NCBI GenBank assembly: GCA_900551245.1
Contig: URVC01000040.1
Coordinates: 1 to 38,819 of the forward strand
Reading direction: 5' to 3'
DNA length: 38,819 nucleotides
DNA from: an uncultured bacterium
Lineage (GTDB): Bacteria; Verrucomicrobiota; Lentisphaeria; Victivallales; Victivallaceae
This document shows positions 1-7,926 of the stretch, piece by piece. The position numbers and the translations under genes were made by a program. How positions within the stretch are numbered: the stretch's first letter is position 1; every line of letters begins with the position of its first letter. The notes under the pieces are model-generated. The model saw only the letters and a program-made list of their open reading frames with translations, was not told the DNA's origin and searched no databases.

Positions 1-37
1 CCAGAACCATCATCTTTCAACTTTTTCTTTTCCTATG

Positions 38-73
38 GGATGGCTGTGAAAAAAAATCATTTTTTTCCCATCC
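38..73. terminator. Symmetric A/T-centred hairpin, possible terminator
   Basis: GGATGG and CCATCC enclose an A-run and a T-run, so the stretch can fold on either strand. It lies about 40 bases downstream of the rsmI stop on the minus strand and would suit a gene ending left of the window equally well. No function beyond possible termination can be assigned. Confidence 0.35.
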
Positions 74-103
74 GGAGAAGCTGTTTCGGTAAAATCCGCC
101 AGA

Positions 104-127
104 GGAAAAGCTCACGAGAGCTCTTCC
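104..127 (-). terminator. Hairpin spanning the rsmI stop codon
   Basis: Read on the minus strand, two 10-base arms (GGAAGAGCTC and GAGCTTTTCC, one G-T wobble) flank a TCGT loop. The rsmI stop lies inside the structure. The T-run is only four bases, so it may be a weak terminator or a 3' end stabiliser. Confidence 0.4.
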
Positions 128-852
128 TCCTCGTCCGCCGGCTCCGTACATTCTCCCGGATGAACCCCGATGACGAACTCCCCGCGCCACTCCCGTTTTC
201 CAGCCAGAGCGGCCAGTTCCGCGGCGCTCCCGCGCAGAACCTCCTCATGCAGTTTGGTCGCCTCGCGGATCACCGCGACCTGCGCCTCCGGCCCGACCGC
301 CTCCGCCAGCTCCGGCAGAGTCCGGGCAATCCGGTGTGGAGACTCGAAAAAGAATACCGTCTTCCCCTCCCCGCGGATCGATTCAAAAAACTTCCGGCGC
401 CGCCCCGACTTCACCGGCGGGAACGCCAGAAACGTGAACTTGTCCACCGGCAGCGCCGAAGCCGTCACCGCAAACGTGAGCGCCGAAACCCCCGGAATCA
501 CCTCCGGCTCAATTCCGGCCCGCACCGCTTCGCGCATCAGGAAAAATCCGGGGTCCGCCAGCGACGGCGTGCCGGCATCCGACACCGCCGCCACCGAGAG
601 CCCCCCCAGAATCTCCTGGATCAGCCCCTCGGCCTTGCGGTGCTCATTGAACGCATGAAAGCTCATCAGCCGGGTGTGTATGTCGAAGTGCGCCAGCAAC
701 TGACGGGTATGCCGGGTGTCCTCCGCCGCGATGAGATCGACGCTCCGCAACACCTCCAGCGCCCGCAGAGTGATATCATTCAAATTGCCGATCGGCGTGC
801 CGACCAGATAAAGTTTTCCGCAACAATTTCCGTTTCCCTGCTGGATATCCAT
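112..852 (-). CDS. rsmI: 16S rRNA (cytidine1402-2'-O)-methyltransferase RsmI
   Basis: The 246-aa product matches the RsmI branch of SAM-dependent tetrapyrrole-methylase-fold enzymes, which add a 2'-O-methyl group to C1402 in the decoding centre of 16S rRNA. Visible family motifs are GTPIGNLNDITLRALE near the N-terminus, SDAGTPSLADPG near residue 92, and FFFESPHR near residue 147. The length is slightly below the usual 270-290 aa; the C-terminus ends in a short acidic tail (EEEELS). The ATG at 852 is adjacent to the promoter of the divergent pseudouridine synthase gene, so two rRNA-modification genes share one short control region. A hairpin covers its stop codon. Confidence 0.93.
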   Translation of the reverse strand: MDIQQGNGNCCGKLYLVGTPIGNLNDITLRALEVLRSVDLIAAEDTRHTRQLLAHFDIHTRLMSFHAFNEHRKAEGLIQEILGGLSVAAVSDAGTPSLADPGFFLMREAVRAGIEPEVIPGVSALTFAVTASALPVDKFTFLAFPPVKSGRRRKFFESIRGEGKTVFFFESPHRIARTLPELAEAVGPEAQVAVIREATKLHEEVLRGSAAELAALAGKREWRGEFVIGVHPGECTEPADEEEELS

Positions 853-880
853 TGCAAAAATCCGTCCTGTGGTGTAAACT
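852..880 (+). promoter_or_regulatory. Promoter of the rsuA/rluB-type gene (TTGCAA-N17-TAAACT)
   Basis: TTGCAA at 852-857 and TAAACT at 875-880 are separated by 17 bases. Transcription would begin near 887, which rules out the upstream TTG at 852 as the start codon of the pseudouridine synthase gene and favours the TTG at 909. Confidence 0.55.
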
Positions 881-908
881 ATGCAAACGAAACAGCGAGG
901 CAGCCATC

Positions 909-1625
909 TTGGAAAACGACAACCGCGAACGCCTGGTTAAATTTCTCAGCTCCGCCGGTGCGGCCTCCCGCCGCGCCGCGGGCGAACTGGTCAAGTCCGG
1001 CCGGGTCGCCGTCAACGGCCGTACCGTCCTGGAACCGGGCGCGCGCGTCGCTCCCGGCGACCAGGTCACGCTGGACGGCGCACCGGTCCGCCCTGCGGAA
1101 GTCCGCCTCTACATCATGCTCCATAAACCGCGCGGCTACGTCTGCACCAACCATGACCCGCACGCGAAACAAAAGGCGGTCGATCTCATCCGGACCGATC
1201 CGCCGGTGCGGCTCTTCTCCGCCGGGCGGCTCGACAAGGAGAGCGAAGGGCTGATCCTCTTTTCCAACGACGGGGCGTATGTCGAGAAGCTCACCCATCC
1301 CCGCCACGAAATTCTCAAACAGTACCTTGTCCGGCTCACCCGTCCGCTCTCCGAAGCGGAACTGGAACGCATCCGCGCCGGAATTTCCGACCAGGGCGAT
1401 CTGCTCCGGGTCAGAGCCATCGAGCCGCTCGGCGCCGCCCGCTACCGGATTACCCTAAATGAAGGGAAAAAACGGGAAATCCGCCGCATCACTGCCGCCG
1501 TCGGCGCTCCCACCGTACAGCTCAAGCGGGTCCGCATCGGCGATCTCGAACTCGGCTCCCTGCCGCCGGGAGCGTGGCGCATGCTCACGCCGGAAGAGGT
1601 CACTCTGTCGCTGAAACGGGGGTGA
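909..1625 (+). CDS. RsuA/RluB/RluE-family rRNA pseudouridine synthase
   Basis: The 238-aa product has an N-terminal S4 RNA-binding domain (about residues 5-60, with KFLSSAGAASRRAAGELV) followed by an RsuA-type catalytic domain. The catalytic aspartate is in RLDKESEGLILFSNDG, close to the family pattern GRLDxxTxGL. The C-terminal NEGKKREIRRI motif is typical of RsuA/RluB/RluE enzymes, which isomerise one uridine in 16S or 23S rRNA. The exact target cannot be told from sequence. I place the start at TTG 909 because it follows AGCGAGG with normal spacing and lies downstream of the promoter at 852-880. The 3' end overlaps the convergent lipoprotein gene by 26 bases. Confidence 0.88.
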   Translation: MENDNRERLVKFLSSAGAASRRAAGELVKSGRVAVNGRTVLEPGARVAPGDQVTLDGAPVRPAEVRLYIMLHKPRGYVCTNHDPHAKQKAVDLIRTDPPVRLFSAGRLDKESEGLILFSNDGAYVEKLTHPRHEILKQYLVRLTRPLSEAELERIRAGISDQGDLLRVRAIEPLGAARYRITLNEGKKREIRRITAAVGAPTVQLKRVRIGDLELGSLPPGAWRMLTPEEVTLSLKRG

Positions 1626-2382
1626 CCGCCTTCGCAGGATCTTCCGGAATTGCGGCCGGTTGAGCCGGAACCGCCTCGCTCTGCACATCGTTCTTCTCTG
1701 CCGGCGAAAGTTGCGGAATCGGCTTTTCCACTACAGCCTCTCCGCTGGAGTTTTTCTCCTCCTTCGACGCGGTCTCTTCAGCCGGCTTTTCCTCCGCCGT
1801 CGATGCCGTTCCGGAGACCGGCAAAGCCGGTTCGCCCCCCAGTTCTTCGAGCTCCTCCAGCTCCCGGCCGCGCTCCGCGAGAATCCGGGCCAGCTCTTTC
1901 CGATTCTTCAAGTAAAGCGCCTTGACCACGATTTCAATCCGGGAACGCTCCTCGCCGCGCACGGAACTTGCCCGGCTGCCGAAGGTGTTGATCTCCCGCA
2001 TACTTCCATCCGCCGACCGGTTGCCCGGATTGAGCCGCAACGTTCCCGGAGGAGAAAAGCTGGAGTTTTCAATTTGATAGGTTCCGACATTGACCCGTTT
2101 TGTGCTGACCAGGCAGACCGCATCCGCCCCGGCTTCCCGCGCCGTGTCAAGCAGTTTCTCCTGGATATCGTACCCGAGCGTGCCGTCTGGAGCCGTGAGC
2201 GTCGCACGCCCGATGATCCGGTACTCGCCCGGGGGAACCTCCGTCCGGTTCTGAAACAGCGCCACCGGCCGCGACATCGGAGTCGCTTCAAACTCCTGCC
2301 CGACATATTCCAGATCGATACAGCCGGAAACAAGCAGTCCGATCCCGGCGGCAAGGATTGCCAGACCGTTCCTTCCTCTCAT
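1600..2382 (-). CDS. Predicted outer-membrane or periplasmic lipoprotein, function unknown
   Basis: This 260-aa protein starts with a basic n-region and a hydrophobic stretch ending in the lipobox LLVSGC (Cys about residue 21), so it should be lipidated and anchored at the cell surface side of a membrane. A central segment with REAGADAVCLV is loosely reminiscent of small RcsF/YbjQ-type folds, but that is not firm. The C-terminal third is low-complexity, rich in Glu, Pro, Ala and Ser. The ATG at 2382 overlaps the stop of the upstream CNNM gene as ATGA, implying coupled translation, and the lipobox fits only this start. It is the last gene of the nine-gene SPFH/metal/ABC operon. No function is assigned. 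Confidence 0.75.
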   Translation of the reverse strand: MRGRNGLAILAAGIGLLVSGCIDLEYVGQEFEATPMSRPVALFQNRTEVPPGEYRIIGRATLTAPDGTLGYDIQEKLLDTAREAGADAVCLVSTKRVNVGTYQIENSSFSPPGTLRLNPGNRSADGSMREINTFGSRASSVRGEERSRIEIVVKALYLKNRKELARILAERGRELEELEELGGEPALPVSGTASTAEEKPAEETASKEEKNSSGEAVVEKPIPQLSPAEKNDVQSEAVPAQPAAIPEDPAKAVTPVSATE

Positions 2383-3635
2383 TTTCCGTCTCCAGTATCG
2401 GTTTTGATCCGTTTCAAGTTGAACTCCCACACCTGCCCTCGACGAATTTTGCGGACGTAGAACTCCGCATTTCCGTGCCGGTAGACGTCACCGACTTTCG
2501 GTTGCCGCTTGAGCATGCGGGCAAACCAGACCGAAACCGGTTCGGCACGCCGCGGCAGATTCAGATGGGTATCGCGCGTGAGCAGTGTCATCGGGACGCC
2601 GCCGCCGACCACCCAGACAAATTCACTCGGCGAATAGAAGGTCCGCGGCAACGGGTCGAACTCGTCATCCAGATCGCCCAGCAGTTCCTCGACAATATCC
2701 TCCAGCGTCACCAGCCCGAGCGTCTGCCCGGAAGCTGGATCGCGCACGATCGTCATATGGCAGTGCTGCGTGGCGAAGCGCTCCAGAAGCTCCGACGCCG
2801 TGTCATCCGGCTCGGCAAATGCGATCGGCCGGAGGATGTCGGTGAGGTTCATCGCCCCCGGATGCGCCCGGAACGTGGCAACCAGCTCCTTGAAGTTGAC
2901 GTAACCGAGCACCTTGTTGCGGTTGCCCGCCTCGCAGACCGGATAACGGGTGTGAAAATCCGTCCCCGTCGAAGCAATCGCCTCGGAAAGGGTCTGGTCC
3001 GAAGAGAGGAAGGAGATGTTCTCCGCCGGAAGCATCACCATGCGCGCTGTCCGCTCCGACAGCCGCGGCACCGCTTTGATAATCCGCTCCTGCCGGGTCG
3101 AAATCACCTGCGAACTGCGCGCCAGCGCCGCCAGCGCCGAAATCTCATCCGCCGTGCTCGGCTGCACCGGGCGGCGCCGTTCGAACGGCCGGTTGATGAA
3201 GTGAGTGAGCTTGATGAGCGGCATGAAGAGAAACACCGCCACCTGCAGCGGACGCGCCGCAATCGCCATGACCCGGAGATTGAACCGCACGCCGAGCGTC
3301 TTCGGCAGAATTTCCGTATACTGCACCATCAGCAGTGTGAACACGAGCGAAAACACCCCCATGTACTGACTGCCGAAAGTTGCCGCCAGGCTGCCGCCCG
3401 CCACCGCCGCACCGATGGTGTGCGCGGCGGTGTTGATGATCAGAATCACCGCGATCGGTTTATCGATGTCCCGTTTCAGCGACTGGCAGATCTGCCCCGC
3501 TTTCGGTGAACGCTGACGCAGTTCCGCCAGCTGACTCGGCGTAATGCTGAGAATCGCCGCCTCCATGAGAGAACACAGATTCGACAGGATCATCGCCAGA
3601 GCGACACTACCGAAAAATAAAAACCAAGCCTCCAA
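2379..3635 (-). CDS. CNNM/CBS-domain membrane protein (HlyC/CorC family)
   Basis: The 418-aa product has a DUF21/CNNM transmembrane region (about residues 3-150), two CBS domains (about 200-325, with a TLEDIVEELLGDLDDE motif closing the pair) and a C-terminal CorC_HlyC domain (about 335-410). Members are linked to Mg2+/Co2+ efflux or ion homeostasis; the CBS pair senses adenine nucleotides in studied relatives. The start appears to be TTG at 3635, since the next ATG, 14 codons in, would delete most of the first membrane helix. It begins 7 bases after the upstream gene and overlaps the lipoprotein gene by 4 bases. Its place beside a P1B ATPase suggests the operon handles metals, but the substrate is unknown. 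Confidence 0.85.
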   Translation of the reverse strand: MEAWFLFFGSVALAMILSNLCSLMEAAILSITPSQLAELRQRSPKAGQICQSLKRDIDKPIAVILIINTAAHTIGAAVAGGSLAATFGSQYMGVFSLVFTLLMVQYTEILPKTLGVRFNLRVMAIAARPLQVAVFLFMPLIKLTHFINRPFERRRPVQPSTADEISALAALARSSQVISTRQERIIKAVPRLSERTARMVMLPAENISFLSSDQTLSEAIASTGTDFHTRYPVCEAGNRNKVLGYVNFKELVATFRAHPGAMNLTDILRPIAFAEPDDTASELLERFATQHCHMTIVRDPASGQTLGLVTLEDIVEELLGDLDDEFDPLPRTFYSPSEFVWVVGGGVPMTLLTRDTHLNLPRRAEPVSVWFARMLKRQPKVGDVYRHGNAEFYVRKIRRGQVWEFNLKRIKTDTGDGK

Positions 3636-3642
3636 AGTTAAC

Positions 3643-5283
3643 TCACTTCCGCCCGTCCGGGCTGTTTTTTTCCGGCGGAACCGTTTTCTGCTCCAACGCA
3701 GCTTCCGCCTGTTCTTCCGCGATCTTCGCCTTGAGAATCGCCACCATCGCCGGCGGGAAGATCTTGAGGCAGTTCTCCACCACAGACTTCTTCATCTCCG
3801 CGTAGGACGGCAGCTTTGTACGATCCTCCCTGCCCAGATCGGCCGCATACTTCGTATAAATATAGCGTGCAATCCGTTCGTTGGCAACCGCGGCATCCTG
3901 GTCATTGTAGACCATGTAGTTGATGCTGCGGAAAATCAGGCCGCTGATGATCTCGCTGGCCTTCTTGACGGCGGCGTCGCGCACATCCTCCGCCCACTCA
4001 TCCATGACGAACGACTCGATGTTCGGATGCTTCTTCCCATCCTCCTTGATCAGCTTCTGGTAGTACTCCTCCGCCTTGCTGAACTTGCCGTAGTTGTAGA
4101 GAATCGTCACCGCCTCTTTCATGAAGTTGATCCGGGCACTGCGGAAGGTCGACGCGGAGTTCCCTTTGTCGAAGGTGGTCTGCGCCTGCACATAGGTGTC
4201 GTATACCGCATCCACCAGCGCCAGATTCGGGACGACGATGATGCTTTCGAAATTCTGGTCGTCGATCATCAGCAGCTTCCCGGCCCGGAACGCCTCGTAG
4301 AGCGACTGCGTGATAATCCGGTTGCAGTCCAGATTGACATGCCCCGGGGTACGCTTGAGGCCGAGCGTCGCCCAGTAGATCGCCTGCGACTCCGGAACCC
4401 GCCAGTCCATCATGCCGTATTTTTCGTTGATCTCGACGATCAGCGAGGGATCCAGCTTGATCGAACGGCGCAGGTATTCCGCCCGGAAGAAGTCGGTGAG
4501 CTTCCCGACCAGCGGCGACTCCGCTCCTCCGAGACGGCTGACGATGCCGGCCGGCAGAGCGGCCGGTTCCGTCGAACGGAAGGCATTGTACACCGCATCA
4601 AAGTTCTCATACCCGGCCTCCTTTGCCGCCTGCCAGAAGCGGTGGTCCGGCGGATAGACCTTCATGAACGCCGCCTCATCTGCCGGAGCGGCCGCCAGCG
4701 CCTTCCAGTCCGGATTGCCGGTCCCGACGATGTTGGTCATCTGGATCGCCAGCCGGTTCTTATAGTACAAGTTGGCGTCGTCCATAATGTTGCCGAGCTT
4801 GTGCTGGAAAATCCACGCCAGCTCCTTGTAGAGCAACGGATCCTCCGGATTGTACTCAATCGCCTGATCCCGGATCAGTTTGATCCCCTCATTGACCCAG
4901 CGCCAGCGGTCGGCGAAACTCGAACAGGTCACCGAAATGTTGTAGGCCATGTTCCAGGCCAGATAGGCGGTCGCCCCCGAGAAGGTCGGCTGCAGATCGG
5001 TGATCCAGCGGGCAAGCTGAACCATTTCAAAATAGTTGCCCTTTTCCTGCAGCGCGCCGGCCCGCAGCCAAAGCAAATCGGCGACCAGCCCGCGGAAACT
5101 GCCGAGCGCCACGGTGGTGAACACCACCATCGGCGGCGCATTTTTGATCTGCCCGGTGAACCGGAGATTATGCTCCGCCACCTGCGCATCGAGCCGCTTC
5201 TCCATCCGGCTGATGCCGAACAACATTGCCAGGGTAACCACCACCAGCACAAAATACATGACAATTGTACGGAATCTGCTCAT
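3643..5283 (-). CDS. Large signal-anchored protein of unknown function linked to the ABC exporter
   Basis: This 546-aa protein has one N-terminal membrane helix (about residues 7-24) and a long soluble remainder, probably outside the cytoplasm. The soluble part is rich in Trp and Tyr, with helical, TPR-like spacing: GSFRGLVADLLWLRAG, ARWITDLQPTFSGATAYLAW and ELAWIFQHKLGNIMDDANLY. No catalytic motif is recognised. The start at ATG 5283 was chosen because it overlaps the permease stop as ATGA and exposes the signal anchor; the longer frame adds an unlikely Gly/Pro-rich leader. The coupled position after an ABC-2 ATPase and permease suggests it is an accessory or periplasmic partner of that transporter. 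The tail is charged (EKNSPDGRK). Confidence 0.7.
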   Translation of the reverse strand: MSRFRTIVMYFVLVVVTLAMLFGISRMEKRLDAQVAEHNLRFTGQIKNAPPMVVFTTVALGSFRGLVADLLWLRAGALQEKGNYFEMVQLARWITDLQPTFSGATAYLAWNMAYNISVTCSSFADRWRWVNEGIKLIRDQAIEYNPEDPLLYKELAWIFQHKLGNIMDDANLYYKNRLAIQMTNIVGTGNPDWKALAAAPADEAAFMKVYPPDHRFWQAAKEAGYENFDAVYNAFRSTEPAALPAGIVSRLGGAESPLVGKLTDFFRAEYLRRSIKLDPSLIVEINEKYGMMDWRVPESQAIYWATLGLKRTPGHVNLDCNRIITQSLYEAFRAGKLLMIDDQNFESIIVVPNLALVDAVYDTYVQAQTTFDKGNSASTFRSARINFMKEAVTILYNYGKFSKAEEYYQKLIKEDGKKHPNIESFVMDEWAEDVRDAAVKKASEIISGLIFRSINYMVYNDQDAAVANERIARYIYTKYAADLGREDRTKLPSYAEMKKSVVENCLKIFPPAMVAILKAKIAEEQAEAALEQKTVPPEKNSPDGRK

Positions 5284-6713
5284 TTGCGTATCACCAATCC
5301 CAGTTCCCGGCGACGGTAGAAGTAGATGCCCAGTGCGAACAGCGGCAGTGCCCGGCAGAGGAAGTAGAACCACACCACCTGCCAGATCGCGCTCCACTCA
5401 AGCAATTCGCCGTTGGCCACCTGCGTCGACGCTTCAAAGGCCTGCAGCGGAATGACGATCCAGAGCAGAACCTTGGCAATGCTCTGGGCGAACTGGTCCG
5501 CCGCACCGCTGATATAGCTCATTCCGCTCATGTAGATGGCGAAAGAACCGAACAACAGATAGGAAATCACCACGAAAATCGCCGTCGGCATCGACAGGAA
5601 TCCACCGAATGCGCACCCGAGTCCGGAAAGGATCAGCAACTCCAGCGCAATCAGCAGCACCGCCCGCAGGTAGTTGCTGAAGAAGCCGCAGACCTCCACC
5701 AGCAGTTTCGGCCCGTCGGCCGGCTGGAAATACTGCGTCTCCGCCTTGTCGTCAAAGTTGACGTAGCTGATGAGCACGGTGTTGTCCGGAGTGACCACGT
5801 TCCACGCCGGCGGAATGACCTCCTCGTGGAACTCGCCCGACATCACCTGCCGCGGCCCGTTGGACAACGCATAGAAGTAGATCTCATATCCGCTCTGCGC
5901 AACCGGGTCGAACACGCTCGTCGCCTTGCTCTTGTCAATCACCCGGGGGACCCCCACCTGCCACCACGACCGGGTCATGCGCTGCCCTTCGGTGGCAACC
6001 TTCCCGATGTAGGGCCGATAACGGAGGAAGAGCGGCTTGCCCTTCGCCTCCGGCACATTGCGGTAAATCCAGCCGCGCGACGTGTTGTGCTTGACCTCGG
6101 AACCGGCGGAGACCAGCTCACGGCGCGCGTCGTCGAACATCTTCTCCTGCGCGGCCGGGCCGGTGTCGACGGCGAGACCGCGGCTGCGCAGATTCTCTAT
6201 CCGCTGCCGCACCAGTTCGCGGGTCACCTTGTCGTAGTCCGGAACCTCCGGCCAGAAGACGCGGCGGCCGACCAGCACCTCATTGCGGATGCGTTCCCGC
6301 TCCTCGGCGGAAAATTCCTGCTGGTTGTATTTGTAGAGGATGATGAAGTAGATCGACAGCGTAGCCACAGCGAGCAACACCAGATGAATCAGATTCACCC
6401 CCACCCACTTCGCCAGCCAGATGCTGACGCGGGAAACCGGCTTGGTCACCACCATGTGCAACTGGTAGTTGTCGACATCCTGCGTCATGACGAAACAGCC
6501 GAGCCAGACGGAGGAGAGCGCCAGAATCGTACTGACCGCGGAGAGGCTGTACAGCAGCGAAATCCGGATGAATCCGCGTGCCGTGCCGTCCCCGCTGACC
6601 GTGCCGGGAATCAGAATCACGCACAGCAGCAGCAGCAGCAAAAGCAGCTGGAAGATGTGCGACCGGATCGCGTTCCGGAACGTCAGCTTTACGATTGCCC
6701 AGAAAGCCTTCAT
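5280..6713 (-). CDS. ABC-2 type transporter permease
   Basis: The 477-aa protein begins with a cytoplasmic segment (MKAFWAIVKLTFRNAIRSH), as in ABC-2 permeases, then a very hydrophobic first helix (about residues 22-38). More helices follow near 55-75 and 100-127. A large soluble loop (about 130-335) comes next, with three or four further helices toward the C-terminus (about 348-450). This two-block arrangement with a large outer loop resembles Gld/Nat-like export permeases. Both ends overlap neighbours by ATGA: the ATPase gene upstream and the large anchored protein downstream. Substrate is unknown; export of a lipid, peptide or lipoprotein is possible but unproven. Confidence 0.85.
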   Translation of the reverse strand: MKAFWAIVKLTFRNAIRSHIFQLLLLLLLLCVILIPGTVSGDGTARGFIRISLLYSLSAVSTILALSSVWLGCFVMTQDVDNYQLHMVVTKPVSRVSIWLAKWVGVNLIHLVLLAVATLSIYFIILYKYNQQEFSAEERERIRNEVLVGRRVFWPEVPDYDKVTRELVRQRIENLRSRGLAVDTGPAAQEKMFDDARRELVSAGSEVKHNTSRGWIYRNVPEAKGKPLFLRYRPYIGKVATEGQRMTRSWWQVGVPRVIDKSKATSVFDPVAQSGYEIYFYALSNGPRQVMSGEFHEEVIPPAWNVVTPDNTVLISYVNFDDKAETQYFQPADGPKLLVEVCGFFSNYLRAVLLIALELLILSGLGCAFGGFLSMPTAIFVVISYLLFGSFAIYMSGMSYISGAADQFAQSIAKVLLWIVIPLQAFEASTQVANGELLEWSAIWQVVWFYFLCRALPLFALGIYFYRRRELGLVIRK

Positions 6714-7882
6714 TTACGGGTACCCAGAATGTCGTTGAGTTTCGCGTTGACCTCGTCCAGCTTCTTCTCTTCCACCGATTCCGCCGGCGGCGGAGGAGCA
6801 ACCGGCTGCGGCTTCTCCCCTTCGGTCAGAACTTCCAGCTTTTCGGAGAGATCGGCCGCCTTCTCCGCGGGTTTCTCCGGTTCAGCTGCCGGAGCCTGAG
6901 CAGGTTCAGGAGCCTTGACCTCCTGAATCAGCGTCTCCAGCACGGCGCTCGATTCGTCGCCTTTGGCCAGATACTCGGCGATCTTGCCACCGCCGACCAC
7001 GCCGGCGGTCTCGACGCTGTCGGACTTCGCACGGGCGATCACATCGAGGAAGAATTCCTCCAGACTCCGGCGCGGATGATCGATCCGGAAATTTTCGCCG
7101 TCGAGGCTGGAACGCAACAGCTCCACCAGCCGCGCCATCGCCGCCGGCGGCAGTGCCGGCGTCGTAATGCGGTTCTCATCGGTCACCGTCAGGAGCTCGT
7201 TCAAACTCCCGGTCGCCCGGATTTTACCGCCGTAGAGAATGATGACACGGTCGCAGATGTCTTCAATATCGCTCAGAAGATGGCTGGTGATCACCACCGT
7301 CTTGCCGCGCTTCTTCAAGGCGAGAATCAGATCCTTAACCTCTTTGCAGCCGAGCGGGTCCAGTCCGCTGGTCGGCTCATCGAGAATCAGAAACGCCGGG
7401 TCGTTGATCATCGCCTGCGCCAGACCGATGCGGCGCGCCATGCCCTTGGAGAACTCGCCCACCCGACGGCGGCGCGCATGGGCCAGCCCCACCATCTCCA
7501 GCAGCTGGTCGATCCGGTTTTTCCGGTCGGCCCGCGAGAGATTGAAGAGAGACCCGAAGAAATCCAGCGTCTCCTCCGCGGTCAGGTACTTGTACAGATA
7601 GGAGTCCTCCGGCAGATAACCGATCTCCCGCTTGGTCTCCACCGCGCGCGGCGACCGCCCCATCACCGAGAGCCGCCCGCCGGTCGGATAGAGCAGACCG
7701 AGCAGCATCTTCACGGTAGTGGATTTGCCGGAGCCGTTGGGGCCGAGCAGACCGACCACTTCGCCGGGATAGATTTCAAAATCGATATCGTTCACGGCCT
7801 TCGCCTTCGGCCGCCCCCAGAAGTCCCGGAACTCCTTGGTCAGCCCGACAGCACGGACGATCGGTTCACGTTGTTCAGCCAT
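6710..7882 (-). CDS. ABC-2 type transporter ATP-binding protein with acidic C-terminal extension
   Basis: The 390-aa protein has a full nucleotide-binding domain: Walker A GPNGSGKST (about 47-55), signature FSKGM (about 145-149) in place of the common LSGGQ, Walker B LILDEPTSGLDP (about 166-177) and a switch His in TSHLLSDIED. The FSKGM signature is common in ABC-2 exporters. Beyond about residue 300 comes an Ala/Pro/Glu-rich linker and a predicted helical tail (SVEEKKLDEVNAKLNDILG), making it longer than the usual 240-310 aa. It is followed by its permease gene with a 4-base overlap and is preceded by the P1B ATPase gene at a 44-base gap, so it is probably co-transcribed with the SPFH genes. 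Confidence 0.9.
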   Translation of the reverse strand: MAEQREPIVRAVGLTKEFRDFWGRPKAKAVNDIDFEIYPGEVVGLLGPNGSGKSTTVKMLLGLLYPTGGRLSVMGRSPRAVETKREIGYLPEDSYLYKYLTAEETLDFFGSLFNLSRADRKNRIDQLLEMVGLAHARRRRVGEFSKGMARRIGLAQAMINDPAFLILDEPTSGLDPLGCKEVKDLILALKKRGKTVVITSHLLSDIEDICDRVIILYGGKIRATGSLNELLTVTDENRITTPALPPAAMARLVELLRSSLDGENFRIDHPRRSLEEFFLDVIARAKSDSVETAGVVGGGKIAEYLAKGDESSAVLETLIQEVKAPEPAQAPAAEPEKPAEKAADLSEKLEVLTEGEKPQPVAPPPPAESVEEKKLDEVNAKLNDILGTRK

Positions 7883-7926
7883 GGTAATTCAAAATCCTCG
7901 CTGCTTGATTTGCATGACGTTTCCGC

